From: Takakia lepidozioides
Lineage: Eukaryota; Streptophyta; Takakiopsida; Takakiales; Takakiaceae
DNA: 60,000 nucleotides
Reading direction: 5' to 3'
Assembly (NCBI GenBank): GCA_030704615.1
Contig: CM060732.1
Span: 17,052,001-17,112,000 of the forward strand
The translations under genes and the position numbers were made by a program. Each line of letters starts with the position of its first letter. Within the stretch, counting starts at the first letter, position 1. Below, piece after piece: positions 1 through 9,219 of the stretch. Below the pieces are notes generated by a model. It was not told the origin of the DNA, did no database searches, and saw only the letters and a program-made list of their open reading frames with translations.

Positions 1-154
1 TCTGTTTAACCACCTCTGCGCATCCCAAGAGCCAGCAATCACGAGTACCATGTAGCAGCAGGGGAGCAGGTTTATACAGCGCATTATCAAAGTTCACTGA
101 AGCACGATTTCAGTGCTTGAAGTGTGTCGGCCTGCTTAGGGCAAAACTGCCCGA

Positions 155-480
155 TTTTTCATCCAGGCTGGATGAAATATCACATTTTACCAAGATAGGC
201 ATTTTGTCACTGGATGACATCCCATAGAGATGTATCTCTTAGGGTTATGGTATAGGTTTAGGTTTAATAACTACCATCATTTATGATGGTAGTTTTATTA
301 TTCTCTTGGATTTTATAATAGGTAACCATTATTTATGTAGATCATCCAGTTTAGATGAAAAAAATAGATGGTAACTCTAGCTTTCTGTATATTAAATTTC
401 ATCATCCAATAATAAAATCATCCAGATTTGGATGAAAAAAATTAGGGATGAAAAACTAAATAACCTCAAAAGTATAAGGC
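155..480. repeat. Left subterminal GGATGA palindromes
   Basis: CATCCAGGCTGGATGA, ACTGGATGACATCC, CATCCAGTTTAGATGA and CATCCAGATTTGGATGA follow one another in AT-rich DNA, together with the near-palindrome ACTACCATCATTTATGATGGTAGT around 270. The same motif set recurs inside the right end of the element (5995-6640), so these look like subterminal repeats of the TIR element. Transposase binding is the usual role of such repeats, but that is inferred here. Nothing coding is seen in 1-815. Confidence 0.55.
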
Positions 481-485
481 CAGAT

Positions 486-533
486 GAAATCCAAAGATTT
501 ATAGAGGGAGAGGGAGAGAGGGAGTGAGAGGGA
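486..533. repeat. 48-bp direct repeat, copy 1 (3' side of retroelement)
   Basis: These 48 bases are identical to 4984-5031 and begin GAAATCCAAAGATTTATAGA, followed by a purine-only GA-rich tract. The two copies bracket the two-ORF retroelement, and the sequences outside them differ at once. They could be a long target duplication, terminal repeats of the retroelement, or two ends of a pre-existing GA-rich tract separated by insertion. Confidence 0.7.
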
Positions 534-815
534 CCCACCAGCCAAACCCCTGGCATGGCAGAACCTTACGGAGTAAGTGTGGTATGCACTCACCCCGTAA
601 GGGAGTGCATACCAGACCTCTTCTCATAAGGTTTTCCCTCTTCCATGTAGTTCTATCCTCAGATAATATTTATCCAAAGGAGTAGAATCCTACATCCTCA
701 CTTCCTCGGATCAAGAATGAAATGATGGCATAAAATGTATCATAGCAACACTAGTATAGTATCACTTAGAAAAGAATGTAGAGTTCAATGGTATAACTTA
801 GCTCTGTATAGGTTT

Positions 816-3329
816 TTAGAAAGTACCTTTCAGTTCAATAAGCTCTTGTACAGGGAAGAGCAGGCCAGGGAATGAGCCACGTTCAAGGAATTTTGTCAAG
901 ATACGAGCAAGTTTTCTGGTCTTGAAACCATTCCTCCCAAGAGTGTTAATCAGAATGCTACACTCCTTCCCAGCCAAATCAGCATTGCTGGAAATGTATA
1001 GAATAGGCACAGCTTGTGAAATCACAATGTTGTAAGATTGATTCACAGGCCTATTGGATAAGAACTGGATATATTGAGTGTAAGAGAAAGGAAGAAGTCT
1101 TCTCTTGTCATATTTCTGGAAATGGAACTCACATGTGTCACAGTTTGAGACTGTAATCTGGATATTCATGAAACAAGCTTCCAACCCCACGTATTGGGAA
1201 TCGTTTTTAGTGCGTAGTAGCTCAGGTTTGATCTCCACTACATTGAGTGGGTAGATCCACCAAGGGTTGTTGCTGCTCCTGTCTGCCCGTGGGTCCAGGA
1301 ATAGCATTGCATCACCCACATTTAGCCAACATATATCATCAATGTATCTGAAGGCAGATTTAAACATAGGCATAAGCTGGAATTGTCCTAAAGCTGCAAG
1401 CCTTAAGATGAATTTGATTTCATAAGAAAGGAAGTACATGTTGCACCATAATGGTGAGCATGAAAAACCCATAGGTATTCCAGAAATCTGATGCCACACA
1501 CGGTCCCCTAAGGCGACAAAACAGTGTGACATAAGCCATTTGTGGAGCATAAGTAGTTTGCCTTCAGAAAGTTCAATCCAGGTACCTGATTTTGGGGAAG
1601 ACGTGCCCCATCTACTTTTTCCGAAAGTACCGTTTTTGGCTGGAATCCATAGATTATGACGTGCTCGGGGGTGAGACCGATGGTGTTGCTGGAATGCAAT
1701 CTTCACCACGTATTCAATGGCGTCCCCTAAGTTATCCTGTCCTGTCAAAGGTATGTTCTCATAGCATTGTGTAATGTCAGCAACAAAGATGTTATGGACT
1801 TTTTCAGGCAGGTTTAGTGTAAAGTCAGTGATGGAATCAATAATCCAATACATAGCAGTAGATACTTTGAAAAATTGCTCATAAGTATCCAGCCTTGTCT
1901 TGGCCCATTCTTTTACCAGTGGTAGAAGATCCATGGTAGCCCTTGTAAGAAGGCTAGCAAGTTCATTGAAAACACATTTATGGGCATTGGTAATCCATCT
2001 GTATTTTTTCTTATGTAGCTTGTAGATTCCCATAATGTAAGGTAATCTACAGGATGGAGCAGGTATTTCCGGAATCAGACTCTGTATTTCCACGGAAATG
2101 TTTCCTAGAACAAGGTCAGGTGGCAGCCATACCTCAGCTTGCTTGCATGGTGTAAAGTCTTTACCCATCAATCTGTGGAAGGTTTGAGTTCTTATGTGCT
2201 TCACACACATAAAACATACGTTGTTGTTAGCCTTGTCAAGACCAGAAAAATACAGGTGATTGAGAAGCCATGAAAGTTCCTCTTTTGCCTCTTTTACAGT
2301 AAGAGGATTGCGCTCATGGTGAGTGAAATCGTATCTTCTTCTGCCGGCTTTTTGTTTCAATCTATCCCAGCATGTGTTTTTTACCCATTGGCTGCAGGAT
2401 GCTGCCCAGGCTTCACATGGGTCTATATGTAAAATTTCACAGGTTCTATGGAAAGCCAAAGACACTTGTTCAACAACGTCTTTCAGCAAAGTACGTTTGA
2501 GAGGGATGTGATTCATACCTAGGCTGAATAGTTCTTTCAGCCTTGCGTGTCTAATAATATTTAGGTCCATGGTACGTACGTGTTGCGTAGGTGTAGAACC
2601 AGATAGATGGAATTCTGTTTTTGTATCCGCATCCCGAAAATCATGAAACCTCTTGGCACTGTCACATAGACAATCTGGTGAATGAATCAAGTCTTGCATA
2701 AAGCAAAAATCACGGAAAACAGCAGCAGGCTGATAGTATACAGAGCTGCTTTGTTTATGATATGTCCATCCAAAGACTATCTCATCGCTGAGAATAGCCA
2801 AGTCATTTTGTCCAAATTCCAAAAAAGCCTCTTTTATCAAGTTCCTAGGGTTTATCCACTCCATACCATGGTTTGGGTACAACATATGAATGAATCCCAA
2901 GGGAGCAGGTTTTGCTGCCTTTTTTATGAATTTCCTGCCATGGGCATGAGTTTCAATTTGTCTACAACCATCCTCAAGATCAAACAACGCATCTGCACAT
3001 GCAAAGTAGAGGAACATACCAAAAATGAGATTTTTAAAGATCTGTCCATGATCCAAAATCTCGTTTGCGTATTGGGGAGAACTCATCAGTGATACGACGA
3101 GTCTTGTATGACTCTTGGTTGGCGATGTTGATGGTGGTACTGGAATTAGCACCCGAACCCCCAAGTGATGACCGATTCGTTGCTCTTGAATTCTCAGAGG
3201 TGTTGGTAGAGTATTGCCCCCTGCCAAAGCGTCCTCCTCTTTGGTAGAGACCTCTTCCACGACCAGGGGTACCTCTGCCTCGAGTGGCATTGTTCTTGCC
3301 TTGTTGAGGAGGCGTCTGCCCCTCCACAC
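816..3329 (-). CDS. Reverse transcriptase ORF, Penelope-like or unclassified, no endonuclease seen
   Basis: This is a long intact ORF (837 codons). RT motifs in order are VADITQCYENIPL (motif A region, D of ADI), QISGIPMGFSCSP (motif B) and AFRYIDDICWL (motif C, catalytic YIDD). After them comes a C-terminal region with SYTQYIQFLSNRPVNQ and a basic helix ending in KLARILTKFLERG, resembling the thumb of Penelope-type RTs. No GIY-YIG, AP-endonuclease, RNase H or integrase domain follows, and the ORF stops near 816. The first ~110 residues overlap ORF1 in another frame and do not look conserved, so the protein is probably reached by a frameshift (+1 relative to ORF1) rather than its own start. 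Family placement is inference; an EN-lacking Penelope-like element is the leading option. Absence of internal stops marks it as one of the youngest genes in the window. Confidence 0.75.
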   Translation of the reverse strand: MWRGRRLLNKARTMPLEAEVPLVVEEVSTKEEDALAGGNTLPTPLRIQEQRIGHHLGVRVLIPVPPSTSPTKSHTRLVVSLMSSPQYANEILDHGQIFKNLIFGMFLYFACADALFDLEDGCRQIETHAHGRKFIKKAAKPAPLGFIHMLYPNHGMEWINPRNLIKEAFLEFGQNDLAILSDEIVFGWTYHKQSSSVYYQPAAVFRDFCFMQDLIHSPDCLCDSAKRFHDFRDADTKTEFHLSGSTPTQHVRTMDLNIIRHARLKELFSLGMNHIPLKRTLLKDVVEQVSLAFHRTCEILHIDPCEAWAASCSQWVKNTCWDRLKQKAGRRRYDFTHHERNPLTVKEAKEELSWLLNHLYFSGLDKANNNVCFMCVKHIRTQTFHRLMGKDFTPCKQAEVWLPPDLVLGNISVEIQSLIPEIPAPSCRLPYIMGIYKLHKKKYRWITNAHKCVFNELASLLTRATMDLLPLVKEWAKTRLDTYEQFFKVSTAMYWIIDSITDFTLNLPEKVHNIFVADITQCYENIPLTGQDNLGDAIEYVVKIAFQQHHRSHPRARHNLWIPAKNGTFGKSRWGTSSPKSGTWIELSEGKLLMLHKWLMSHCFVALGDRVWHQISGIPMGFSCSPLWCNMYFLSYEIKFILRLAALGQFQLMPMFKSAFRYIDDICWLNVGDAMLFLDPRADRSSNNPWWIYPLNVVEIKPELLRTKNDSQYVGLEACFMNIQITVSNCDTCEFHFQKYDKRRLLPFSYTQYIQFLSNRPVNQSYNIVISQAVPILYISSNADLAGKECSILINTLGRNGFKTRKLARILTKFLERGSFPGLLFPVQELIELKGTF

Positions 3330-4569
3330 GCTGCCGTTTGTAGCTGTTGAATTGTGGCCTGGGAAGGCTGTCTGAAAAAGACCCAGGTTTCACAAGTTTC
3401 TCAATGTATCTGGCCCCCTTGGATTCTCCTAACTTCCCAAGCAACTTGGCTTGGGGGTCAATTGAGAATTCACAAGCTGCTTCCATTATGAAGCCCCGGG
3501 TCATCTGGAAGGTAATTTGTGCAAGAACGGCAGATCTGGCAGCCCGCATGATCCATACCAGAAAGCTGTAGTACTTGGTTTGCACCGAAGGATAGGCATC
3601 ATCAGGGAAGAACACAATCAGATTGTTCAGCATATACCATACCATATGGTCAAACCAAGCAACACTCCCAATGCAAGAAGAGGGTGCCCCTCCTTGTCCA
3701 CAGTTACATCTTATGTAGGGACGATGCCAGTTGAAGAGTTGACTCTTGTGATTTTTGGATCTAGCCGAACCAGTCGGCAAGTCATTTTTGGTCCTCAGTG
3801 TAAGGTTCTCACCTTTGTCACAGAGCTTGTAGTAGAAGGTCCTTAGTGGCCATGCCACAGCAATAGGTTCCTTTTTTATTCTCTGAAAACCATCCTTAGC
3901 ATCCTGTGCACACCTACTGCGTTCAGCAGGGGTTATGTTGCCCCATTTGACCCACATTTCAATAGAAATAGGTGCCAATAAATTGATATTAGCATGTGGG
4001 TGCCACATCATGTGATCGTTATTGGCAACCTCTAATTCAACTGCACGGGGAGGCAACCAAGGGACAAATTGCAGATTTCCAGGAGTGGCACCTGTAGCCC
4101 TTTCTTGTTCCACTTGTGAGATTTCTACTTGTTCACAGAATTCTCTCACTGCCTCTTTTTCTTCATCCGGTAGAATCATGTGCCCAAGGATTGGGTGATT
4201 ACTTACAGAAGGGATGAAGTCTTTTTCAGATGTGTTTGTAGATTTCTGCGTGGAGACAGTCTGGTCATCTTCTGGGTTCGCCATTCTAAGAGCTGCCTCA
4301 ATGGCTGATCCCTTCTTTTCCCATTGTATCAGCTCCTCGGCATCATCTTCCAGTACCTCAATCATTTTAGTATTGAATTCCTGGAGCTTCTCGAGGTACC
4401 TGCCATTCTTATTTGCCATGATGCCAAGTGCAACCCAATTTTCCAAAGCCAAAGTTTCAAGTAATAGCACGGGGTTTTCATCACCCGAATTTTCCATGGC
4501 CTCAGTTTCCATCTTTTGCAGTGCAGCATGGAAGTCACTTGGTGTGACTTGTGCAAGGGTTGCCTGCAC
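3034..4569 (-). CDS. ORF1 (gag-like, RGG-rich tail) of the same retroelement
   Basis: This 511-codon ORF lies just upstream of the RT ORF on the minus strand and overlaps it by about 300 nt. The N-terminal half is acidic and helical. The middle has WFDHMVWYMLNNLIVFF and a conserved-looking MRAARSAVLAQITFQMTRGF segment. The C-terminus turns basic and glycine/arginine rich (RGRGTPGRGRGLYQRGGRFG), as expected for an RNA-binding nucleocapsid-like tail. The annotated start is GTG. The frame stays open upstream to 4657 without an ATG, so the true N-terminus is unknown or was supplied by a lost 5' segment. Function is inferred from position and composition; I do not recognise the fold. Confidence 0.65.
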   Translation of the reverse strand: MQATLAQVTPSDFHAALQKMETEAMENSGDENPVLLLETLALENWVALGIMANKNGRYLEKLQEFNTKMIEVLEDDAEELIQWEKKGSAIEAALRMANPEDDQTVSTQKSTNTSEKDFIPSVSNHPILGHMILPDEEKEAVREFCEQVEISQVEQERATGATPGNLQFVPWLPPRAVELEVANNDHMMWHPHANINLLAPISIEMWVKWGNITPAERSRCAQDAKDGFQRIKKEPIAVAWPLRTFYYKLCDKGENLTLRTKNDLPTGSARSKNHKSQLFNWHRPYIRCNCGQGGAPSSCIGSVAWFDHMVWYMLNNLIVFFPDDAYPSVQTKYYSFLVWIMRAARSAVLAQITFQMTRGFIMEAACEFSIDPQAKLLGKLGESKGARYIEKLVKPGSFSDSLPRPQFNSYKRQRVEGQTPPQQGKNNATRGRGTPGRGRGLYQRGGRFGRGQYSTNTSENSRATNRSSLGGSGANSSTTINIANQESYKTRRITDEFSPIRKRDFGSWTDL

Positions 4570-4983
4570 AGCAGGAATTGGAGGAGGTAGTGGGGACTGA
4601 TACCCCAGGGCTATGAGGTCCTCATTCCAGCTAGGACCTCCTTTGGTGACTTTCTGTCAGAGCCCCCCGAGAACATTTGTTAATATAACAAAATGAGAAG
4701 GTGACAAGGAGAAAGGTAAGGGTAGATGGTGTGTACAAAAACCACTAAGTACACTGATCAAATAAAGAGAGGGAAGATATACATGTCATGTCAAGACATG
4801 GACAAGACTGCTAAGGTCATTGTCATTGAAAGACAAAACAGCCCTTTACAGGGCACCATCTAACATTCTCTTTCATGTTTACAATCTCATTTGAATACCC
4901 AATTACATTTCAGGGTCTCTGAAAAAACAGGGCAGGAGGGTGGGATTCCAGGTCAATCATATCATGAAAGCACCAAAGTACCC

Positions 4984-5031
4984 GAAATCCAAAGATTTAT
5001 AGAGGGAGAGGGAGAGAGGGAGTGAGAGGGA
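4984..5031. repeat. 48-bp direct repeat, copy 2 (5' side of retroelement)
   Basis: Identical to 486-533 and located about 330 nt upstream of the open frame of ORF1 on the minus strand. The stretch 4657-4984 between ORF1 and this repeat shows no coding signal and may be the 5' untranslated region of the retroelement. Confidence 0.7.
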
Positions 5032-5043
5032 GACATCAGGGGG

Positions 5044-5150
5044 CAACAAAGAAAAGAAAAGAAGGTGTGGGGGGGGGAGTGACTGAGCAACTGATGTTGC
5101 TCAGTCACTCCCCCCCCCCCCCCACATTCTCTGTTTTTCTTTGTTGCTCC
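5044..5150. repeat. ~105-bp hairpin with G/C homopolymer arms
   Basis: The left arm runs CAACAAAGAAAAGAAAAG, a G9 run, then AGTGACTGAGCAAC. After the 4-nt loop TGAT, the right arm reads GTTGCTCAGTCACT, a long C run and then a TTTTCTTTGTTG end. The inner 14 bp are perfectly paired. The homopolymer runs differ in length, as expected from slippage, and could form G-quadruplex or i-motif structures. A third related copy, inverted, lies at about 5890-5970 (poly-C at 5907-5924 followed by CATTGTTGCCCCCTCTCTCC). Confidence 0.75.
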
Positions 5151-5177
5151 CTCTCTTGGGGAAACAAAAGGGACAGA

Positions 5178-5880
5178 TCATACCTCTGTCAGGGGCTGAC
5201 GTTGGTAGTAAGACTTACCTTCACATATAGAATTAATCCGGGTTTTCCAGATATCCTCTACAAATCCCTTCACACAAGTATCAATCTGCTGTGTGTGAGA
5301 TGCCCAAAAACTAGGCCTCAGAAGGGGCTGGGCTTTTGGCTCAGCCTCGACTTTTTCAAAGTTAGTAAACAGAGGTACATGCACAATTCCCTTGATAGAT
5401 TTGAAGAGAGTGTCTCTTTGGTGAGAGAACCCCGGACAATGTATCAGAAAATGAATACTGTCTTCAGATTGCCCACACACGGGCAATTGCACTCTCCCTT
5501 TCCTCTCTGCTTCTGTTTGCTGTTCAAAGGTAGGCTTCATGCCCTGAGTTTAAATTTCAGTCTAGTGCCGAGAGTGGGTAGACCCTTGAGGTCATCCAAG
5601 ATGTCCTCCCCCATGTCACTGACTGGAAACAAGTTCAGGGAAGTTTTTTGCCTAACTTTATTTTCATTAGACAATCTCATGGCAACAGACATGGTTGGAC
5701 ACCACAGCCTCTAAGTCAGATTTATCCAGCAGGGTGAAGACTTGCGGTTCCAGGTCCAGGTCCTTGAGAATCTCTTCTACTGTCTTCTGCCAGGACTTAG
5801 CCTGTTTGACAGGTCGGTGGGCGGTCCTGTTTCCAAGATATAGAGTCAATTAACTTAGGATATCTGGTGTTGGACATATG
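5178..5880 (-). pseudogene. LINE (non-LTR retrotransposon) C-terminal remnant
   Basis: On the minus strand the frames read WWGQLQHMSNTRYPKLIDSI (5880-5830), DLSNRLSPGRRQ, LDKSDLEAVVSNHVCCHEI, DILDDLKGLPTLGTRLKFKLRA and then LPVCGQSEDSIHFLIHCPGF (5500-5440). The order of a W-G-x(4)-M motif followed by CG..ED..HFL.HCP is typical of the zinc-binding tail after LINE reverse transcriptases. The pieces fall in different frames with stops, so this is a decayed 3' end. The DNA around 5220-5310 recurs at 10993-11075, so the family has several fragments here. Confidence 0.55.
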
Positions 5881-5994
5881 CTGCAGCTGACCCCACCATC
5901 TGACCTCCCCCCCCCCCCCCCCCCAACCCATTTTTTTTCATTGTTGCCCCCTCTCTCCCTCTGTCTCCCTCCTCGGAATTGGCCGGTTGCATCA

Positions 5995-6640
5995 GTGTTC
6001 TTTTCATGATTTTCCATCTATACCAGATGGACTCTAAAAGGTGTTTTCACCCGACTTGTAAAGGTTTTCTATCCATACCGGAAGAATCACCTGGGTGGAC
6101 ACTAAAATACCTCTAAAAAGGACCTATAATTTTTCATTCCTCTTTTATTGACTTTCATCTATACCAGATGAGTCACCAGAGAATGAGGAATTACCTCCGT
6201 AGGGGTTGTGACACTGACATCCTATCTATAATTTTTCCATCCATGCCGGATGAAAAATACCAGGATTTGAATTCGTTTTATTCCTCCTTTATGCCTTTTT
6301 TTCCATACTGGATGAGGCTTTCTCTTAAGGGATGACGAATTACCTGTTAGGATGAGAAAACGCTGCCCTGGATGATGTATATTACTTTTTCATCCTGCTG
6401 ATGGACCTCATCCAAATAAATGAACCCATTTATTTTTTCATCTGGACCGGATGAAAAAAGCAGCTTATGATGGTCATGGAGAATTTTTTAATTACCCTTA
6501 ATTATTGCTAATTAAGGAGTGAAACCCTAACTCCTACCCTATAATCTACTGTTTAAACCTAGCTAACGGATGACATCCGTCGGGTTTTTGAGATAAAGGG
6601 TATTGATTATTCATCCTCCGGATGAAAAATCGGGCTCTGC
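5995..6640. repeat. Right subterminal GGATGA palindromes
   Basis: At least seven imperfect palindromes occur, including CATCTATACCAGATG (twice), CCATGCCGGATGAAAA, CCATACTGGATGAGG, CATCCTGCTGATGG and CATCTGGACCGGATGAAAA, spaced tens of bases apart. No ORF of interest lies here. They mirror 155-480 and support reading 137-6644 as one element. Confidence 0.6.
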
Positions 6641-6644
6641 CCTA

Positions 6645-7690
6645 GGGTGTCTCTCCCGCTGTCAGATGCACTCCGTGTGCTGCTGAGCTCGCGAGTTATG
6701 GCGTCTGAGCTCTGCTACGCTGTCTGCTGCTTCATGCCGGACGAGCTCCTGGGGATGCGCAATGGCGGCGTCTTGTCTCTTCTCACAGGCGGGAGAACCC
6801 GCTGTGATGACATCGTCCCTTTCCCTCCTCTGGCTTTTATGTTTCGCAGCGACGCTTGGGTGGGGAAGTATATCGCTCTCTCTCCCTTCTTAAACCTAGC
6901 ATTTGTATGCTTCTCTTCTCTAGGTGGCGTGTTGGTGGCGATGGCGCAGTGTTACCTTCCCCAATCGCTCAAGGTGCTTATTTAGGGTTCCTTTTACTTC
7001 ATATCTTTCTCTCTTGTTTTTGGGGTTCTTAGTTGACATCGATAATAAGTGTAGGGGTCTGTGATTCACCTGGGGTTCCACAATCCTCACTAACCCATTG
7101 GTTTTTGTGGGGGCTTGTGATGGGACCAGGTGAGGATCCCTACCTACTTTGAATTCTCTTGAGCTTGCAGATAAGGATGTGTGCAAAAGGAACATATTGC
7201 TGCTGCCTGCAGCCCCGATTTCGGCTCGCTTGCTCCCGGTTTGACATGATGATGCTTGCTTTTGACTTATCTTTTGTTGCTGCTGATGGAGCACTTCGGC
7301 TTGGCAGCCTTGTCTCATGCAGCACTGCATGTGAATCATACCTTGTCTTGAATCTTTGACAGCTTTGCCCGTGGATTTTTAGACTAGGTTTCCCTTTTTT
7401 TTTGGCCTGAAAAGAGGATTGATGGTGTAAGGGAAAGGTCATAAGTGGTTGTTTGGCTCTAAGGATGAGGAGACCTGAGTTTTGTTAAAGAGGACAGCCT
7501 GATAAGGCAATGACAGGCTGTTTTCAGACCTGGATTTGTTGTGGAATGGAGCATAGTGAGGTTCTATTTGCAAAACATGGCATTAGCCGGCTGTGAAACA
7601 GTGACGGTAAGCTCTAAAGGACTCTGGCCAATGATTATTTACTTTATTTTGCCATATGAATAGCCACCTGCATTGTATGATTTATCTTGG
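6645..7690. other. Unassigned segment outside the TIR element
   Basis: GC content rises just beyond the right TIR. A plus-strand frame (6647-6985) is open for 112 codons and contains ATGGCGTCTGAGCTC, but the product matches nothing I know. A second possible start, ATGGCGCAGTGTTACC near 6941, is followed by a GT that could be a donor (CTCAAG/GTGCTTATT). It may be the 5' part of a gene broken by later insertions. No promoter element could be assigned. Confidence 0.25.
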
Positions 7691-8400
7691 CCAAGTGGGC
7701 TTGGTCTTGGGCACTCAAAGTGTATGTGTGTCCAGATCTGGAAGCTTTGACAGGACAGGCCTTTCTTCCATGCCAAAACGCCTTACATGATGTATATTTT
7801 GGGGCAACTGTACATGATGAAGAATGAAGTCGCAGTCAGTCTTGTCATGCCCAAAGTGATCACTTGGTTGCATGTTTGGAGTCTGATTTACTGCAGGCTG
7901 GGCCAGCAAGAGTCCTATGTGCACATGTCCGGAATATATACAATGACAGGCTGTTCTTACATACCCAGAAGGCCTTGCACGATGCATGCTTTGGGGTGCT
8001 TACATTTGGCCAAATGTGAAGCTGCAATATGGCTTGCCATGCCCAAGAAGTGTACTTGGTGGCAGGCCTGAAGTGTAATTAATTGCAGGTTGGTCCTTCC
8101 TGCTGCCGGTGTGAACACTCCCTGAATGTGTTGTAGGGCAGACTGTTCTTACCTATTTTGCATAATGTTTGTCTTGGATCACCTCAAGGTACTTGTGTAT
8201 ACATATCTTGGATCTGTAATGTGGCAAGATGCTCCTACATGCCCATGATATCTTGCATGGTGCATATCTTATGGATAACCATGGATGATGTAATCTGAGG
8301 ATGCAATCTGACTTATATTGTGCAAGTGGGTCACTTGGGTATGTCAGGAATCTGATTATGAACATACCCCGCCCTCCCACCCTGTTTTATCATGACTGAA
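7690..8400. repeat. Diverged ~190-bp tandem repeats, 3-4 copies
   Basis: A recurring block contains GACAGGCTGTTCTTACAT or close variants at about 7752, 7943 and 8136, each followed by a GCATGATGTATATTTTGGGG-like segment and then TGCCATGCCCAAG-like and GGTGGCAGGCCTG-like segments. Spacing is 191-193 bp. Copies are strongly diverged and interrupted by short indels. No ORF over 100 codons is credible here. Confidence 0.5.
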
Positions 8401-8413
8401 TGGGTGGCGTCAC

Positions 8414-8573
8414 TTGGTGTGTTATGACAAGACTGGAAATGTTAGATGGTGCCCTGTCATGGGGCTGTTTATGTCCAAGCCTTTGATAAGCGGAAGGATA
8501 GCAAGATGGCTAATTATATTGCATGAGTTTGAATTCGAAGTTGTTTACAATCCTGGACGTTTGCATCTTGTGG
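8414..8573 (+). pseudogene. Ty3/gypsy pol: C-terminal end of RNase H
   Basis: The frame reads MSKPLISGRIARWLIILHEFEFEVVYNPGR followed by LHLV. This is the ISGR.ARW...L.EF.F...Y.PG...LVAD signature at the end of Ty3/gypsy RNase H domains. The frame is cut after CATCTTGTGG by the element at 8574-9211 and resumes at 9220 with the expected AD-H-LS. The upstream part of pol is absent (5'-truncated) or too decayed to see. Confidence 0.75.
8566..8573. repeat. 8-bp target-site duplication, left copy
   Basis: TCTTGTGG here and at 9212-9219 flank the inserted element exactly. Removing one copy plus the insert joins the RNase H end to the region before the integrase in a sensible frame. Confidence 0.85.
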
Positions 8574-9211
8574 GGGTCTGTATTCTCCATGAGCAATGAG
8601 CAGACGAGCCATGACCATGAGCAGAGTTTTCAAACCTACACCGAAGCAAACCCGAAGCCAAATTCCAGGTTCGGAATAGGCTCGGGATATGAGCAAAGCT
8701 GAAAGACCAAAGTTATATTCCTAAATAGAAGGTGTACCACCTATACCCGCGCGGGCCAAACGGAAAATGTACAGCCGGAAGTTTGTGCCGACTTCTCATA
8801 TAATATAATATAATATAATATTTAAAATTCTGTGCCGACTTCTCAAAATATAATATAATATAATATAATAAAAAAACTGAAAATTAGGAAGTCGGAAGTC
8901 TGTGCCGACTTCTCAAATAATAATAATAATAATAATAATAATCTGGAAAATAGGCACCCGGAAGTCTGTGTGGACTTCTCAAAAAAAATGTACCAATGCC
9001 CAAATATGGGGAATTCCCGAACCTAGCTTTGCATCCGAACCTAACTTGATTGTTCTATGATGAGGGAAAATCGTGCACTTGTAACACTGAAAAACAGGTT
9101 CGGATGGTCGGAAACCTGGGAATATTCGTAGAAATATGCGAAAAAATATATTCTTTTTTGGGGTTTTGCTCGTGCTTTTTTGTGCTCACTGCTCATAGAA
9201 AAACAACCTCC
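8574..9211. mobile_element. Non-autonomous hAT-like element (638 bp)
   Basis: It is bounded by a perfect 8-bp duplication (TCTTGTGG), the hAT signature length. The termini are imperfect inverted repeats: the left end carries ATGAGCAATGAGCA about 15 nt in, and the right end, read inversely, carries ATGAGCAGTGAGCA at the same distance. The interior has no transposase. It contains four copies of GAAGTCTGTGCCGACTTCTCA-type hairpin units separated by AATAT or AAT microsatellites (8770-8985), plus inverted GGTTCGG motifs. Superfamily assignment rests on duplication length and terminal motif position. Confidence 0.8.
8770..8985. repeat. ~62-bp hairpin/microsatellite repeat, 4 units
   Basis: Each unit is CCGGAAGT(C/T)TGTGCCGACTTCTCA followed by a run of TAATA or AAT and an AAATT spacer. 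The GAAGTC...GACTTC halves pair. It lies wholly within the 638-bp hAT-like insert. Confidence 0.7.
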
Positions 9212-9219
9212 TCTTGTGG

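Larger units (their letters stand above)
137..6644. mobile_element. 6.5-kb TIR-bounded DNA element with nested retroelements
   Basis: The left end (137-164) and the reverse complement of the right end (6620-6644) share TAGGGCA, then a 5-nt or 2-nt spacer, then GCCCGATTTTTCATCC, giving 23 matched bases in the same order. TA lies at both outer edges (137-138 and 6643-6644), which fits a TA target-site duplication with element ends GGGCA...TGCCC. Both flanks inside the TIRs are rich in short imperfect palindromes of the form CATCC-n-GGATGAAA. No transposase for this element is visible, so it is probably non-autonomous, enlarged by later insertions. A TA duplication suggests a Tc1/mariner-like or related superfamily, but that is inference. 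TA is common by chance, so the exact boundary is moderately secure. Confidence 0.6.

Noticed and set aside
240-275. AGGGTTATGGTATAGGTTTAGGTTT as telomeric repeat near the RT element
   Set aside because: Plant telomeres are TTTAGGG; only one imperfect match occurs here and there is no array, so a telomeric location is not supported.
4214-4600. 128-codon plus-strand frame
   Set aside because: It is antisense to ORF1 of the retroelement, which has better composition and context.
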